A stretch of 64,000 bases of DNA from Megascapheus bottae (GCA_024803745.1 JANJXV010000004.1:48501358-48565357); one strand, 5' to 3'. Shown: positions 35,400 through 48,042, numbered from the stretch's first letter. Translations and numbers: made by a program. The notes: generated by a model from the letters alone, not told the origin.

Positions 35400-38300
35400 C
35401 TTGGTCATTGCTAATTCTATTTTAAATGGAGACACTTCCAGGTGATACTTCAAGTGTCAATCTGCAATACAGTAACTTGGACTAACGTTTGTGTCCTTAT
35501 CAGACAATAAAAGAGATGTGCACTCACAAGCAGTGTAAAAGGGGAGCATACAAAAAAAAATTCTTTGAATCATGATAGGTTCAAATGAGAAAACAGGTGT
35601 TGTGGAATAGGTTAATTATTAAGGAAAAATAACAAGTGGTAGTCCATTTCACGGCTCAATATATCCTTCAATCCAACACAGCAACACTAAATAAATTGAC
35701 AATAATATTTGTCAAGTCTTTACAACTATTAGGAATTATTCATCTCAGGCAGGTAATCCTGAGGCAGGATATCTGTGGGAGATCTTGGATGTATATTGAT
35801 TAGTATTTGAGCACTTATTGCCCTGAAACAAGCTTGAATTCTCATTATGTTGATCTTGTGGAAAATGATAAAAAAAAAAAGTCACAGAAATCCACATAGA
35901 ATCTCCAGGTCACCAGCACAATATTGAAAAGTTTTCCTCTCCTTGATCCTGAAACCAGTGAGAATATAAGAGATATAATCTCAAAAATGGAACAGATACT
36001 GCTTCAAATAAAGCTGGGTTCTTAGAAGAAATTCATCAGACTATACTCACTCAAGAAGGAAAATTATTTCATCTAACAACAGGCTATCGTATTTAGTCAT
36101 GGAATTCCAAAGGATGAAATAGTGTCAGACACAAGTCTCACTGTCACTGCAATACTTAGTAGACCAGATGCACTTTAAATATCTATGCTCAAGTCTCTTC
36201 CACAATCCTCTGAATCTAGAAAATATATATATGTATATATGAAATTTCTCTCATTTCTTCACCCTTTAACCCTCTCTGCCTCTCTACTATGACCTCAGCT
36301 AAATTGTAAGACAGATAAGGTTAGGGGTCAAACTATCGTCGTATCACTTGAGTATCAAAACAACTATGAACTCATCCAAATAAACAGAACTTTTTAAGAC
36401 ATGTTGGATACACATACCCAGGTCACATTTTTACTTGTATCTAATGGAATGAAAAAAGACTTCCCACGATTTGACTAATCATGGTTCACAGTGCAAAAAA
36501 CAATCTACCATCATGCAAATGAAATCCTTCAGGCCAATTCCAGTGCTATGTATTTTTTGCATACAATTTTATATTAAGTATCATATATTATGCTTATTCT
36601 TCATCTCTATTAAGGACCTAAGAAGATTTATCATAACCAAAATAAAGCTCATGTCAAGAAATGCTAAAAGGACATGTAAATCACTTTCTGGTCTTTTCAT
36701 TATTTACTTCTCAAATAGTCCCTTCAAAGCTATATAAAATCCCAGAAGGAGAAATAGAAACCACAAAGTTGATTACATATTGATGGGAATATGGGTAGTA
36801 AGAGATAAACTATCTTAGTACAGCAGTGTGGCATGGTCAGTAGAAAGGATTATGAGACGTGGAAACTTACAATAGGTTATCTCCAACTAAATCCAACTTT
36901 TTATCTCACAGTCCCAGCTGTTCATTGAATTGGATCCATTGCAAAATTAATGTCCAGGAATGTTGTCTCTTAGACTGTGAGAATGACGTTTTAACTATAT
37001 CACTGGCTTCCAGTTGTCAAGAGTAAAATACATTCATGTGGCTTGTCTCTAAAATACATTTCTAGTTTCTCTTCAAGTGACTACAATTCCTTATATTCCT
37101 CCACCTTTGTCATCAGTAGGAGTGGAACATGAAAAGATCTGTTTGACAACTTCAACTGAATAGATGCTCTCTTATTGGAGAGAAACATGCAAGTTTCAAG
37201 GCAGTGGCATTCACTCTGGTATTGTCCTATTTCTACCAACTGGGGTGACAAGTAATCTGACCAACTCTGGGCTCTTTTAAGTCACATTTCTGGAATGTTT
37301 ATGGGCAGTTATATAAAGCCTAATTCCTCTGGCAATAAAGATAAATTATATATTTTCATGGCTCACAAATAACAACAAAAAAGGTAAACAGTATCTTACA
37401 GGAGTCTTTTGGTATTTGAGGTGATGTATGTTTCACTTGGCAATTTTACCTGAACTTTTGTCCTCTAAAATCAGTAACCTTTGAGTGAGTCACAAAGCAA
37501 TGTATTTTAAGTTGTCCAACAAGCTATAGACCATTCCTTATATTTGAGATCCTGTATCCCTAATTAACCTGAGTATCTTTGATTATGTACAAGTATCTAA
37601 ACAGCCTTCTTTAATTGATATTCTTTAAGATGTAGGCAGGTCACTCCCTAACATGTAGGCTACTTCCCTTTCACATACTTAACCATTGTTTTGCTACTTC
37701 TCACTGAACTGGCCAGCTATTTTATTATGGGTTGGATCAAGCCAGACTCAGTGACTAACGAGGTGAGAAAAGATCCTCTGAATCACAACAGAAATTTGGT
37801 GTTCAAAGCAACTCTCCTGTTTGGTGGAAAGAAAAGAAGAGAAAAGAAAAGAGGCTCTTTCAAATTGTTTCAAGGGTCACAGATTTAACACTCCACCAGA
37901 TCCATCATGATTTGATCTCTATTCCACTAACCACAGCAAAGAATCTACTAGAAATAGAGAATGATACCAATATCTTCATTTCACAGGTGAAATGCCTGCC
38001 GTGATCTTTCAATGCATTTCACATTCCCATTTCTGTTAGGCAGCTTAGCTTTTTTGTAGGGACAGAACAATACTATCAGCTTGCTGGTGTGGGTAAACTA
38101 AACAACCAGGATTGACAATTTTCATCCAGTCACTTCAAAGCAAGGACTAAAGCGAACTACTCATCTTAGTGGTTTAAATCTCATCTTCATAGTTCTTGAA
38201 GTTCAGTAGGACGTGATCATTAAAATCATTTTATTGTAGATCATGGTAGCAAATATCATTGTTACCAACAGGTTTGTCTCCTGGCTCACCTTTCATGAAA

Positions 38301-38944
38301 TGTTTCTCTGCTCTTCCTTGTTGTTAATTATGCCACTTCATCAATCTCAGTCACTTTCTTGATAGAAGATTAGTATAAACTATGAAGTAGCCAAGAATTC
38401 ATAAGCAAAGTCAACAGCTCAGGAATTATACATATTTTTCATTCATGTAAAAATTAAATATCAATACATCTACTTTTCTCTAGGAAAAAAGCAAAAATTA
38501 ATTATGTCCTATACAGAGGAAGACTTTCCTGCAACATTATTTAGCCATGCTCAGAGTGCTTTTAGTCATTATACTATTATAAATTTTTACAACTATAAAA
38601 AGAACTGTGCAGGCTAATGTTCTTAAATGACATGTGACATTTATGATTGAGAGGCAGGTTTAGACTTCTCTCTGAATTTCTTTATTAGTATATATCTTTT
38701 CAACTCTGTATGCCAGATTTCATTGCTATTACTCACTAAAAAATTATTCAATAAATGTTCCTTATCACAGTAACAATAAAGAGGATCTAACTTACCTTTA
38801 AAAGATTGACTGTGTTTTCTCAAATAGTTATTAAGCTAACATATGGAAATTTATGACATATATGTTCTGTATAGCCTAAGCCCTTCCTATAAGCTTCTTC
38901 TGCATATTTCCTTAAGATTGTCTTAGAAAACAAATAGCATTTAA
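35400..38944. other. Longest repeat-poor stretch, no gene recognised
   Basis: 3.5 kb without a recognised SINE or L1. Contains a short A/T palindromic run at 36222-36240. Open frames at 36471-36737, 37691-37888 and 38641-38823 show no splice context or domains. An old LTR element or conserved non-coding sequence could be hidden here. Confidence 0.45.
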
Positions 38945-39152
38945 AAATTACGTTGAGGGGCTGAGAGTTTAGCCTAGTAGTAGAGTGCTTGCCTAGCATG
39001 CATGAAGACTCGAGTTTGATTCCTCAGTACCACATACATAGAAAAAAGCAGGAAGTGGTAGAGCTCTAGCCTTGAGAAAGTCCAAGGACAGTGCTCAGGC
39101 CCTGAGCTCAAGCCCAGGACTGGCAAAAAAACAAAAACAAAAACTATGTTGA
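38945..39152 (+). mobile_element. IDL-Geo SINE with internal deletion
   Basis: Head 'ggggctgagagtttagccta', B box decayed (gagtttgattcc), Geo half beginning 'ggaagtggtagagctct', which lacks the ~17 bases usually between two 'aagtggt' copies. Possible TSD aaattacgttga/aaactatgttga. Confidence 0.92.
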
Positions 39153-39948
39153 AAATGTACAATTTTTGTTACTTCAGAAAATTACCTTAAGATTTTGTTA
39201 CCTATTGAGTTTATTAGTATGAGGATAAATATACTAATATATTTATACATACATATATAATAAGTTGTTGTATTGTCCAAAACAAAAACAAAAACATTGT
39301 TAAAGTTAAAATAGATGAAGTAAAGAAAAACAGGACTTTTTTTTTAAGGAATGGATTATTTCAATGTTAAGCTATAGCTATGACATACTTTTATCAATTT
39401 CACACAGACAAATTTGACAAATTTGGTCTTCTTTCTAATTTGTCTTGGCACCTCTTTGAAGAGTTGTGGATGGTTCATTACCCCTTCTTGTTTGTTTTCT
39501 GTGTCTCAAGTTAAACACTGAGCTTTCTGGGGTCAGAGCTTTTATCATATGCAAGCATGTATCTGCTGTCATTGTTTTAGTTCTTGCCATATAGTAAGAC
39601 CTCATTAAATGTAGGCTGAATTGCATTCCAAAGAAATTAGGTCATGGAAGCCTTAGAGATGTAGTTCCCCTTCAGACAGAGCTGCATCTTAATGGGTTGA
39701 AAGAAGGCCAATTCCTTCCACAAGGAAATCTAACGACAAGAGTCCCTCCTCTTCTCCAGAGCCAGTTCTTAAGCAGTCCAACGTCATAGATTCTCCCAAA
39801 GTCTTTCAACCAACCACACTTAATATTTTAACAGAAATATTGCTTTTTGTAATGTAATTGAGTTATCTACATATCTAACCATGTTTTCAGAGAAGAGGAC
39901 TAATGAGCTATTATCACTAGGAATACATGGAAAAGTTTATTGACTTAA
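39153..39948. other. Unique-looking sequence
   Basis: No feature recognised. A 63-codon minus frame (39435-39626) has no supporting evidence. Confidence 0.5.
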
Positions 39949-40196
39949 TTTTTTTTTTTTTTTTTTTGCCAGTTCAGGGACTTTATCAGTGCCTAGGTAC
40001 TTTTCCTGAGCTGCTTCTGCTCAAGGCTAATGCTCTACCACTTGGGCCATAACATCATTTCTAGCCTTTTCTGAGTAATTTCTTAGAAATGAGAATCTCA
40101 TGGACTTTCCTTCCCAGGCTGGATTTGAACCACCATACTCAGATCTCAGCTTCCTGAGAAGCTTGAATTACAGGCATGAGCCACTGGTGCCTGGCT
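39949..40196 (-). mobile_element. 7SL-Geo SINE
   Basis: Long T-run, 'gccagttcagggactttatc', 'ctctaccacttgggccataa', linker 'ttagaaatgagaatctcatg', head ending 'caggcatgagccactggtgc'. Confidence 0.92.
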
Positions 40197-40624
40197 TTAC
40201 TTTTTACCCAATAGTAGTAACAGTTCCTCACTGATTTAGTCACTGAGTTTCCTGATTCCTTTGGCTATTAAGGAACAGAAGGCTAAAAGTTCCAGAATTT
40301 GTAACTGTGGACTTGGTACTTTGTGAAATAAATTTATTATCTCTACTCAAAATAGAGTCTATGAAAGAGAAAAATTAAAATAGAAAATAAATAAATGCAT
40401 GTATGCACAAGTTTTCTCTGTGTGATTAAAGAGTAAGTAAATGTACAGATAAAACTGTAAGAAACTATAAATTCATTTGTACTCTTTGCTTATGGAAATC
40501 AACATTTAACAGTTTAAGAATATTTTCATGATAAATTATTTGTAAATGCTTAACTGTAGGAATACATACAATTCTATTACAGTGAAAGCAATTTGCATAC
40601 TATATAAGTGAATGAATTGTAATG
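40197..40624. other. AT-rich sequence, no feature seen
   Basis: Nothing recognised. Confidence 0.5.
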
Positions 40625-40745
40625 AAAATTATTTAATAATTAAATTATTAATTAAATAATAAAACACAATTAATTAATAAAAATTAATCAATTAATCGAT
40701 TAACATAATTAATTAAATAATAAAAATTAAGTAAATAATTTAAAC
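40625..40745. repeat. AT-rich (TTAATTAA)-like low complexity
   Basis: Dense short inverted repeats built from TTAATTAA and ATTATTTAAT words, almost free of G and C. It can fold or unwind easily; no defined unit length. Confidence 0.85.
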
Positions 40746-41152
40746 AGAACAGTTACAACATAGTTTACTAAAAGGTTCTGAACCTTTAACCAGAAAGACT
40801 GGCTGCCTTCAACTGTAATCTTTACAAAGCCAGGACAGTATTGTTATGGGCCCTGCAAACGCATACATCTTTATTTTACTACATTTTCCAATTTCTTTAA
40901 TATTAAAATGGATTTGTCCCTTATGATCTTCCTAAAATAAAACAAAATAAATAAAGAAGAGCTGTTTTTGTTTTTCAAATAGAGTGACAGACACATCATG
41001 GAGTCAGAAGATGTAGCTGTTACTTCTACTCACCACTCAGAAACCTTGTCCAAACTATAAGTAAAATGGCAAAAGTAATGCATTCTCTTATTTTCTAATC
41101 AACATCTAAATTTTATGACATCTTTTATTAAGAATATCGGGTATTCTACTTG

Positions 41153-41375
41153 TAGCCAGGCACCAGTGACTCACTCTTACAATCCCAGTTCCTCAGAAAG
41201 CTGAGATCTGAGAGTCAAAGTTGAAAGCCAGTTCTATCAGGAAAATCTGTTTTACTCTTTTCACTAATTAGCCACCAAAACAGCCAGAAGTAAAGTTGTG
41301 CCTGAGGTGGTAGAGCCTGGACCATGAAATGAGAAAGCTAAGTTTTCCACTTGCTTCTAAATGAAAAAAAAAAAA
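41153..41375 (+). mobile_element. 7SL-Geo SINE, diverged
   Basis: Head 'gtagccaggcaccagtgact', 'gctgagatctgagagtcaaa', Geo half decayed (gccagaagtaaagttgtgcc, gaggtggtagagcctgg), poly(A) tail of 13. Confidence 0.85.
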
Positions 41376-42747
41376 GTATATTTTAAACAAGTCATCAGCA
41401 AGTATAACTAACAGAATTAAAATGGTACTTATTGTAAGAATTTTAATTATATGTTAAAAATGATTTAGAACAGTATCAATTAGATAACACTGCTGTAAAT
41501 TTTTGGATGAATCATTATGCTAACTGAAAAATTTATTTTGCAAATTTGATCATTGTGAAGGTTTTAGCTAAATGCGCCTTTGTTGATTGAGGATAGAAGG
41601 AAAAAGTATCATGACCTTTTATACAACGATTTGATATTAAGACATACACTTTAAGAATTCTTTCAATACATTTCAATGTATTTCAATTCTTTCAATGCAT
41701 TTAATTATATATAGACTCTTACAAACTTGTATATAAAATGCAAAAATGTAGATCAAACAATATGAGAAAATACATTAATATGTGACAATACTTTATGTGG
41801 TCATTTTTTAATTAAATCATTTTTTCTCCATAGAGAATTTAATTGTATGATTATCTAACATTCTAATGTAGATATTAGCATATCTGCTGTTATTTCCAAG
41901 TTTTCTTTTAAAATTTGTCTCAGCATTTCTTGATGTATATTACTCGGTTTGATTATACAAATTTGTCATTGTACCTCAGATTTTACAGAGTGAAATCAAA
42001 GAACAACTTTATTTTGAGTTACATTTTTTATTACAGCAATCAAATAGATTTTTTTCTTAAAATTCAATTTAGAAAAGAGCTGAAATCCCAAGTACCAAAT
42101 AACAGGATTTGAGGTTAGTTGCTTTATTCAATTAATAGATGTAAGCAAATATCTCCGTCTTATAGTTCCTTTCCATCTCTCCTTCTCACTGTTTTCTCTT
42201 CCTAGTTCTCTTATCTCTTGGTCATACGCCCACAACAAAATCAGTTCCCATAGAGTATTTGGCTAGTCATAACTTGTTGATAGAATAATATGATAGACTC
42301 CTATTTTTTCCAGTTCTTTCATTTCTCTTTAACAATGCAAACATTCCATTTTGACCTATCCTCTAGGTGGCATGTGATTATGAGCCATATATAATATAAA
42401 GTAATGAGTTTTACAGATGATTTTTTCCAATATCAGCATGTCTTGTGTTATATAACTATGTGTTATAGTTGACTGGCATAGACCTAATGACAATAGCATT
42501 GCATCCAGAAAGATTTTGAGACCCAGCTCACTAAGAAATCTTAACAGAAATCTCTGCCATACTTTGACAGATGAATTTTCCCTTTCTTAGACAATTCTGA
42601 GACTACTTTAATATTGGAACATTAATTAGGATTATGTTTGAATACACTGCTTTGAATTGTCACTAGCCATTATGGAATATAGTGGATCAGTCAGCTTTAT
42701 TCTTTGCTGTCCTGGTTGTGTAATGGCATGTACCCTTTTCACTACAG
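41376..42747. other. AT-rich sequence, no clear feature
   Basis: Includes a short imperfect tandem 'catttcaatgtatttcaatt' region near 41665-41705. Nothing else recognised. Confidence 0.5.
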
Positions 42748-42802
42748 ACTCATTATGGCTCAGCTCCGTGGACATGCTAATCACTGCATTGCTACCTAAA
42801 GG
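42748..42802 (+). other. Weak candidate exon (55 bases)
   Basis: An acceptor-like 'cccttttcactacag' precedes it and a near-perfect donor (AAAGG, then gtaagtat) follows. One frame is open and reads SLWLSSVDMLITALLPK, while the other two contain stops. It could be a coding or untranslated exon, or a coincidental splice-site pair; no protein family recognised. Confidence 0.25.
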
Positions 42803-44099
42803 GTAAGTATATATAAAGAAAAAAATAAAATTCAGCTAACAACTTAACCTACTCACCACATGGCATGCCTCCATGTGACCATTTACAGCCTTAGCACATT
42901 GAAATGTGCAAGCTAGAATGTTCTGATTAATCAAACACCAAATGTAACTGACCAAAATTACAAAAGTTAGAAATTTAACAATAAAGTCATTATTTGAAGC
43001 TCCGTGGCTTCCCATGCAGCTGTCCACATTTACTGAAAACCACAGCTTGTCACTGCCTTTCTGCTTACGTCTACATGAAATAGAGAAATAGAACCTCAGA
43101 CAGACTTGGAGCTAAAAAACAACTCTAAGACAGAAATTCCTAACATTTGTGAAGGCGAGTTTTTTTTTGGTTAATGTTCACTAAGCAAATTCCTTACATC
43201 ATTACTCAGTTTTCCCTTCTGATTTCTCAAATAAGCAGAGACTGGCCCCGTTATGGTGAGAAAACATGCATATGCTCTTTCCACCGTCTGCAAATGCAAG
43301 AATGGCAACTGCATTTGATTATAGTAACATCAAGAAAATTATATTGAGACCACATAAATCAATAGGGATCCCTTACGAAGTTTCAGAGGTGTGTTTCTGA
43401 ATAGAAGTATCTGTATTCCTAGAAAAAAAATGCTCCTATGTCTCATGGGTCTATAGCATAAAATACCACATGCTCGTGAATATCTTCTTAACTTCTGGTT
43501 GGGGTGGGACATGATTTGGTTTTATACGCAGGAGAAATTGCATAAAAACAAACCCCTCTTTCTACTTTCTCCAATCCACTAGGAACAGGGAAATTGTAAA
43601 CCCGGTATCAGAAGAGAAGGCTTCTGCCTTAAGCAAACTTCTACAGGCAATAAAGTGCTGCACCACTGTGACCAGCCAGACAATACCAGAGCTCCCTGAT
43701 ATGAGGCTTTCTAATCTTCCAACATCCCTCTCCTAGCTTAAACCTAAAGAAAAAAAATAATAAGGGCTTTGACTTATTGCAATTTGAAAGAAGATTTTGT
43801 TTAGTACTACCTCATCTTCAAGAGTTGCTGAGCTATTTCATAGTGTTTCTGCTGAAGGAGATTTTTCAGGGTCCAGTCAGGTGCTTGGTTCTCAACTCAA
43901 GGAACAGGTCAGATAGGGGCATTAGCTCTGCTCAGCTGAGGAAGCTTGTTAATGAGTAGAAGGAATCTAAGCAGTGTAAATAGTTCTCTGCTTTAAAAAT
44001 CAAATAGCAGAAAGTTTGGTCCCATGGGGTTTGTTTGTTATTCCTGCCTTTCTCGTTCTAGAACCAAGCTATCAGTCCCTAAATAGCCCAAGTTCAGGA
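42803..44099. other. Sequence flanking the CpG island
   Basis: Base composition becomes less AT-rich toward 44 kb. No repeat or exon recognised. On the minus strand this would lie just inside the first intron of the gene inferred from the CpG island. Confidence 0.45.
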
Positions 44100-44479
44100 A
44101 AACACACTGTTACAGGGGCCAGGATGACCGCGTGTCAGTCTCCCCAGGTGACCGTCAGCAAAGCTGGGGAGGCGACAATTTGGTGACTAGGAAATGAGGT
44201 CAAAATGTGCAGGGGAGGGGGGGGCTCTTCCCTCTGAGGGAGGATGCGGTGGCGGGACAGTGGGCGCTGGGGACCGGCTTTGGCGAGCGGGAGCGGGGAG
44301 GGAGGCGGATCAGGGCAGGACTTTCTTGGAGCGGCTCCGTGGGCGCGAGAACGCGTGGAGAGCAGGCACCGGGGTGCGGGGTGGGGGAGGGAGTTTGCAC
44401 CCTGGCATCAGGGGAAATTCGGAAAGCAGGTGGCGCGGGCAAGATGGGGATAGAGAAGATCGATTTAGGCGGAGAGAGG

Positions 44480-44482
<3 letters not shown>

Positions 44483-44562
<80 letters not shown>
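44483..44562 (+). repeat. (GT)40 microsatellite in the CpG island edge
   Basis: Eighty uninterrupted bases of TG. On the minus strand it is (CA)n lying about 270 bases into the presumed first intron. Alternating purine-pyrimidine repeats can adopt Z-DNA near active promoters. Confidence 0.98.
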
Positions 44563-44563
<1 letters not shown>

Positions 44564-44831
44564 TTCCAGGAGCCTGAAGGTGAGGCAGGTCCAAGGGCTG
44601 CAGGCAGCGATGACTGCGAGAAGGGGTTCAGGTCGCCTGCAGGTGGAGTTGGAATCTAACATCCCCTGAAGGACTCAGCAGCAGTACCGAGACCCTCGGG
44701 GTCTCCTAAACTGGGGGGGGGGGGTGGGATCCCCGCAGGTGGTTTAGGGTGCCTTGCCCATGTGTAGATGGTTCTCTGCGCGCCCAGCCACGGCTCCCGC
44801 CGCCCCGCGCGCTCGCCTCCTGGCTACTCAC

Positions 44832-45110
44832 CGATCCTGGGGCTCTGAAAAGCGCCATCCGGGGGACGCGCGCGGAGGCCGGGCGGCGGTGGCGGCGCTG
44901 TCCTAGCAGCGGAGCTGGAGTCGGGGGACCCCGAGGCGGCTCGGGCGGCGGCGGCGGCGGGGGAAGCGGAGGCTGTGGGCGGGGAGCGCCGTGGATGTGG
45001 AGCTGCTGCGCCTCGCGCGCGCTCTGCCCATCTCCGTCTGGGCTGAAGCGGCGACGGCCACCGCCGCGAAAGAGCTGGGAGGCAGGCGAGGGGGAGGGGA
45101 GGAGGCACGC
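44832..45110 (-). other. Putative first exon of a minus-strand gene
   Basis: Read on the minus strand, GC-rich sequence ends GGATCG at 44832, followed by a strong donor gtgagtag (44831-44824). The 5' limit is not defined; a C/T-rich stretch (polypurine on plus, 45085-45175) may mark the upstream region. A possible start codon is at 44858-44856 and would give only MALFRAPGS before the splice, with C at -3 and G at +4, a modest context. An upstream ATG (GAGATGGGC) is also present. The exon may therefore be wholly untranslated. The gene is not recognised. Confidence 0.55.
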
Positions 45111-45745
45111 GGTAGGGAGGGAGGGCGGAAAGGGGGAGGGAGGGGAAAGAAAGGAGAGAAGGGGAGGGGGACGAGCGAGCCAGGAGAAGACGGGGAGATG
45201 ATCACCCAGACTTGCCAGGATGGAGGGAGGGGCGTAAGAGACCAGCCAGGGTTCCCATCGAATGAGAGGAGAGAAGAAATCGAGGATGAGCCCCCCACTG
45301 GCTCCCCCCAAACACACACCCTGCTGTCTCCTTGGCGCCCTTTCCGAGGGCTCAGGCTGGAGGTTACCCCAACTCGGCCGCAGCTGCGGGGTTCAGAGCA
45401 CGGGTGCCAGTGCAGAGCCGGCGGGGGAGGCGACTGCCCGGGCCTCGGGCACCTGTGCGCGCCCACCCCGCCCGCTCCCCCCTCCCCTGCCCGCCCCTCT
45501 CCTGCCGGATTGCTGCGATCCTACATGTGCATCCATGACATCTCCCCCCCCTCACCTCACCACTACCCACCCCCAGCCCCTGTCCCCAGTGGCTGTTTGT
45601 TTCCCTGGGCGCGCTTTGGCACAGGCGGTCTGACCAGAAGGCGCCAGCAGGGAGCTCAAAGCAAGCCACATTGGCCGACTCCTTGGAGAGCCAGCCTGGG
45701 CCCCGTGGACGCGTCTGCGGCAGGGTTGCCTGAGCATGCCTGGAG

Positions 45746-45825
45746 ACCTTTGTCACCAGGGCTGAGCAGCTAAGGAGGAAACACAAATACAACCACAGAG
45801 ACAGAGACAGGGGAAAGAGAGAGAG
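45746..45825. other. Transition from CpG island to GA repeat
   Basis: Purine-rich lead-in (gagacagagacaggggaaag) to the adjacent (GA)n. No gene evidence. Confidence 0.6.
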
Positions 45826-45842
45826 GGAGGGAGGGAGGGAGG

Positions 45843-45939
<97 letters not shown>
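45826..45939 (+). repeat. (GGGA)n/(GA)n microsatellite
   Basis: GGGA units run into more than 40 GA units with one AA interruption near 45924. It bounds the CpG island on the presumed upstream side; GAGA tracts can be nucleosome-poor or form H-DNA. Confidence 0.97.
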
Positions 45940-48042
45940 GTTTGAAAGGATTATTTAAGGCTACATTACCTATGATCTAAAAAGGTGTTACTACGTGTGA
46001 AGGACAGACTTCAGTCCATTCTCTGGGTCTTGATTTTCTACCTCCCCTTACCCAACATCTAAAAAACCAAAAAACGAAACAACACCACCACCAACAACAA
46101 AAAAAAACCCCCAAAGCCCAGAAAACAAAAAGCACGGAGCACAGATCATCACGTTTGTTAGGAAGCTACCTCCTGTGTTTCAACATAGAGCATCCACACA
46201 CGCATAGAGCGCAGGCACACATGCATTTCTCTGAAGCTGGCCTCGCTTTCTCGTGGAATTCTGTCTGCTCCATTGGACTGCCCATCAGTTTTGCATTTTC
46301 GCAAACTACAACGCTGCAAATGGAACTGGATACTGTATTTAGTGCCTTATCCACTTATAAGCTCCAGTGAATGAATTCACACATTCAGTAAATATATTAA
46401 AAAACAATTGAGGTATTATTGACTGATTTGTATGAAACATAATTTTGTTTCGTAATCCTCACGTGATAGCGGGGGTAGGCAGAGAGCCAGTGCATTACGT
46501 GTAAAAGATAGAACTGGAGAAAGAAGTCTAAGGAAGTCTAACTCTCACTTTGAAAGAAGCTAGCTCTCCTGAAATAATACACAAGTTGATCAAATTACTC
46601 CCTTTCTGAGACCTGAAGGAAAAGAAGTTTTGATTTCCTGTGTGAGAGAGAAAGCACCATTTCACAAAATGAAGTAATTTTTCACTTCCTGAAGAGTTAG
46701 TGTTATGAAAGTCTAAAAGATTTTAGTCTGTAGAAATAATTTAGGCATTCCATTCTACAGAAGCATGTGTGTCTTACATAATGAGTGTACACATATGAAA
46801 ATAAATACACTCTCAGTTGTCAATGGCATGGAAAACCACTTCTGACATAATAAAAAAAAATCCTCTGCTTTTCTGCAAACTTTTACATAGGAAAACAAAA
46901 TATCAAATGTAAATAATAAAAAAACCCGATTGATGGTATGGTTATTCTCAACTTGACAGAGTCATTCTCATTGTGTATATATGCTAATAAATAAATGCAT
47001 TTCCTCATTAAGGAAACAAGTCATATCTTCCACCCCACCTGTTTTAAAAGGCATGTGTGGCTGTCTGCAGATCTAAAGGTACAGCCTGCAGATTCACTGA
47101 CTGCAAAGAACACAAAGTGATTAGTGAATACCTACAGTGTTTTCAATCCTCTTGTTTTCTTTTTAAATTATTGATGAGTAGTAAGTTATATAAAAGCTCA
47201 GTCACTGCCTGGAAGGGTAGTAACCAGGGATTTGTTAAATCTCCCATTTTCTTATAGTAGACTTTGACATCCTTCATCGTTTTCTTGGGAAGCTAATTCT
47301 CCAATGTGTCTAATAGTATGCCCTCCATTTGATTATGAACTGGACATGGGCTCATCTGAACAGTCACATTGTACGACTGGGAAATGTTAAAGAACAGAAT
47401 GCAAAATTAAATTCCCGAATTCCTGGATGCTTAGCACACAGCAAAACGAACCTCTAACTCTCAGGCCAGAAGACCTCCCCAATATTTGGCTCATCAGAGA
47501 TAAGAATGGGGTGATGTCAGATGAAATGACATTACAGTTCTGCAGGCAGATTTGACTTTCAATTAGGTTCTCATGGAAGGAAAAAAAAAAACACTTTAGA
47601 GTCACCCCCAGAAAATCATTCTCTCCATTTTGTACTCTATTTCTGTACCTGTCTATGCTGCAGTGAATTGTGTATTACAACAGGAGAAACAAAAAATATT
47701 ATTAGAACTTCACAGTAAAACTAGCACTTTGAATTTGTTTAGTTGAACACTGTCTCTCATTTTGAACACTGTCTCTCAGAAAGGCTCCTGTTTGAACAAA
47801 TTTGATACTAGAAATAGGAGTTGTGCAGAAAAAAAACTTTTCTATTGAGTATCTATTTCATGTAAACTACTCTTCAACTATAGTGTTAGGGCCCAAGACA
47901 GCACAGTAAAGAAAATTGCTCGTGATATTACAGGCCAATAATTTCATGACTATAATTTCTTACTTAAAAAGTGCTAAAGGAAGGCATTGAAAATGATTCA
48001 GGCCCAAAGAATGAAGACTTAATTCAATAATAGACATTAAAA
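45940..48042. other. Sequence upstream of the presumed promoter
   Basis: AT-rich after 46.0 kb. A small tandem duplication of 'tgaacactgtctctca' occurs at about 47744-47780. No exon or repeat family recognised. Confidence 0.5.

Larger units (their letters stand above)
44100..45745. promoter_or_regulatory. CpG island, probable gene promoter
   Basis: Abrupt change to GC-rich, CpG-dense sequence, with the CpG-rich core about 44.75-45.10 kb and a second CpG-rich part at 45.35-45.70 kb. Sp1-type GGGCGG sites occur (for example in 'tgtgggcggggagc'). A CCAAT box on minus (the complement of ATTGG) lies near 45670. The rest of the window is AT-rich, so this is its only clear promoter. Long Pro/Gly/Arg-rich open frames in all frames are a consequence of composition and are not annotated as proteins. 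Confidence 0.88.

Noticed and set aside
35400..38944. Possible old LTR retroelement
   Set aside because: Repeat-poor and compatible with an ancient element, but no terminal repeats, primer-binding site or coding remnant was found by eye.
44194..45773. Many long Pro/Gly/Arg-rich and Cys/Val-rich open frames
   Set aside because: Open frames on both strands and all phases are expected in GC-rich, stop-poor CpG islands and in (GT)n repeats. None has a known domain.
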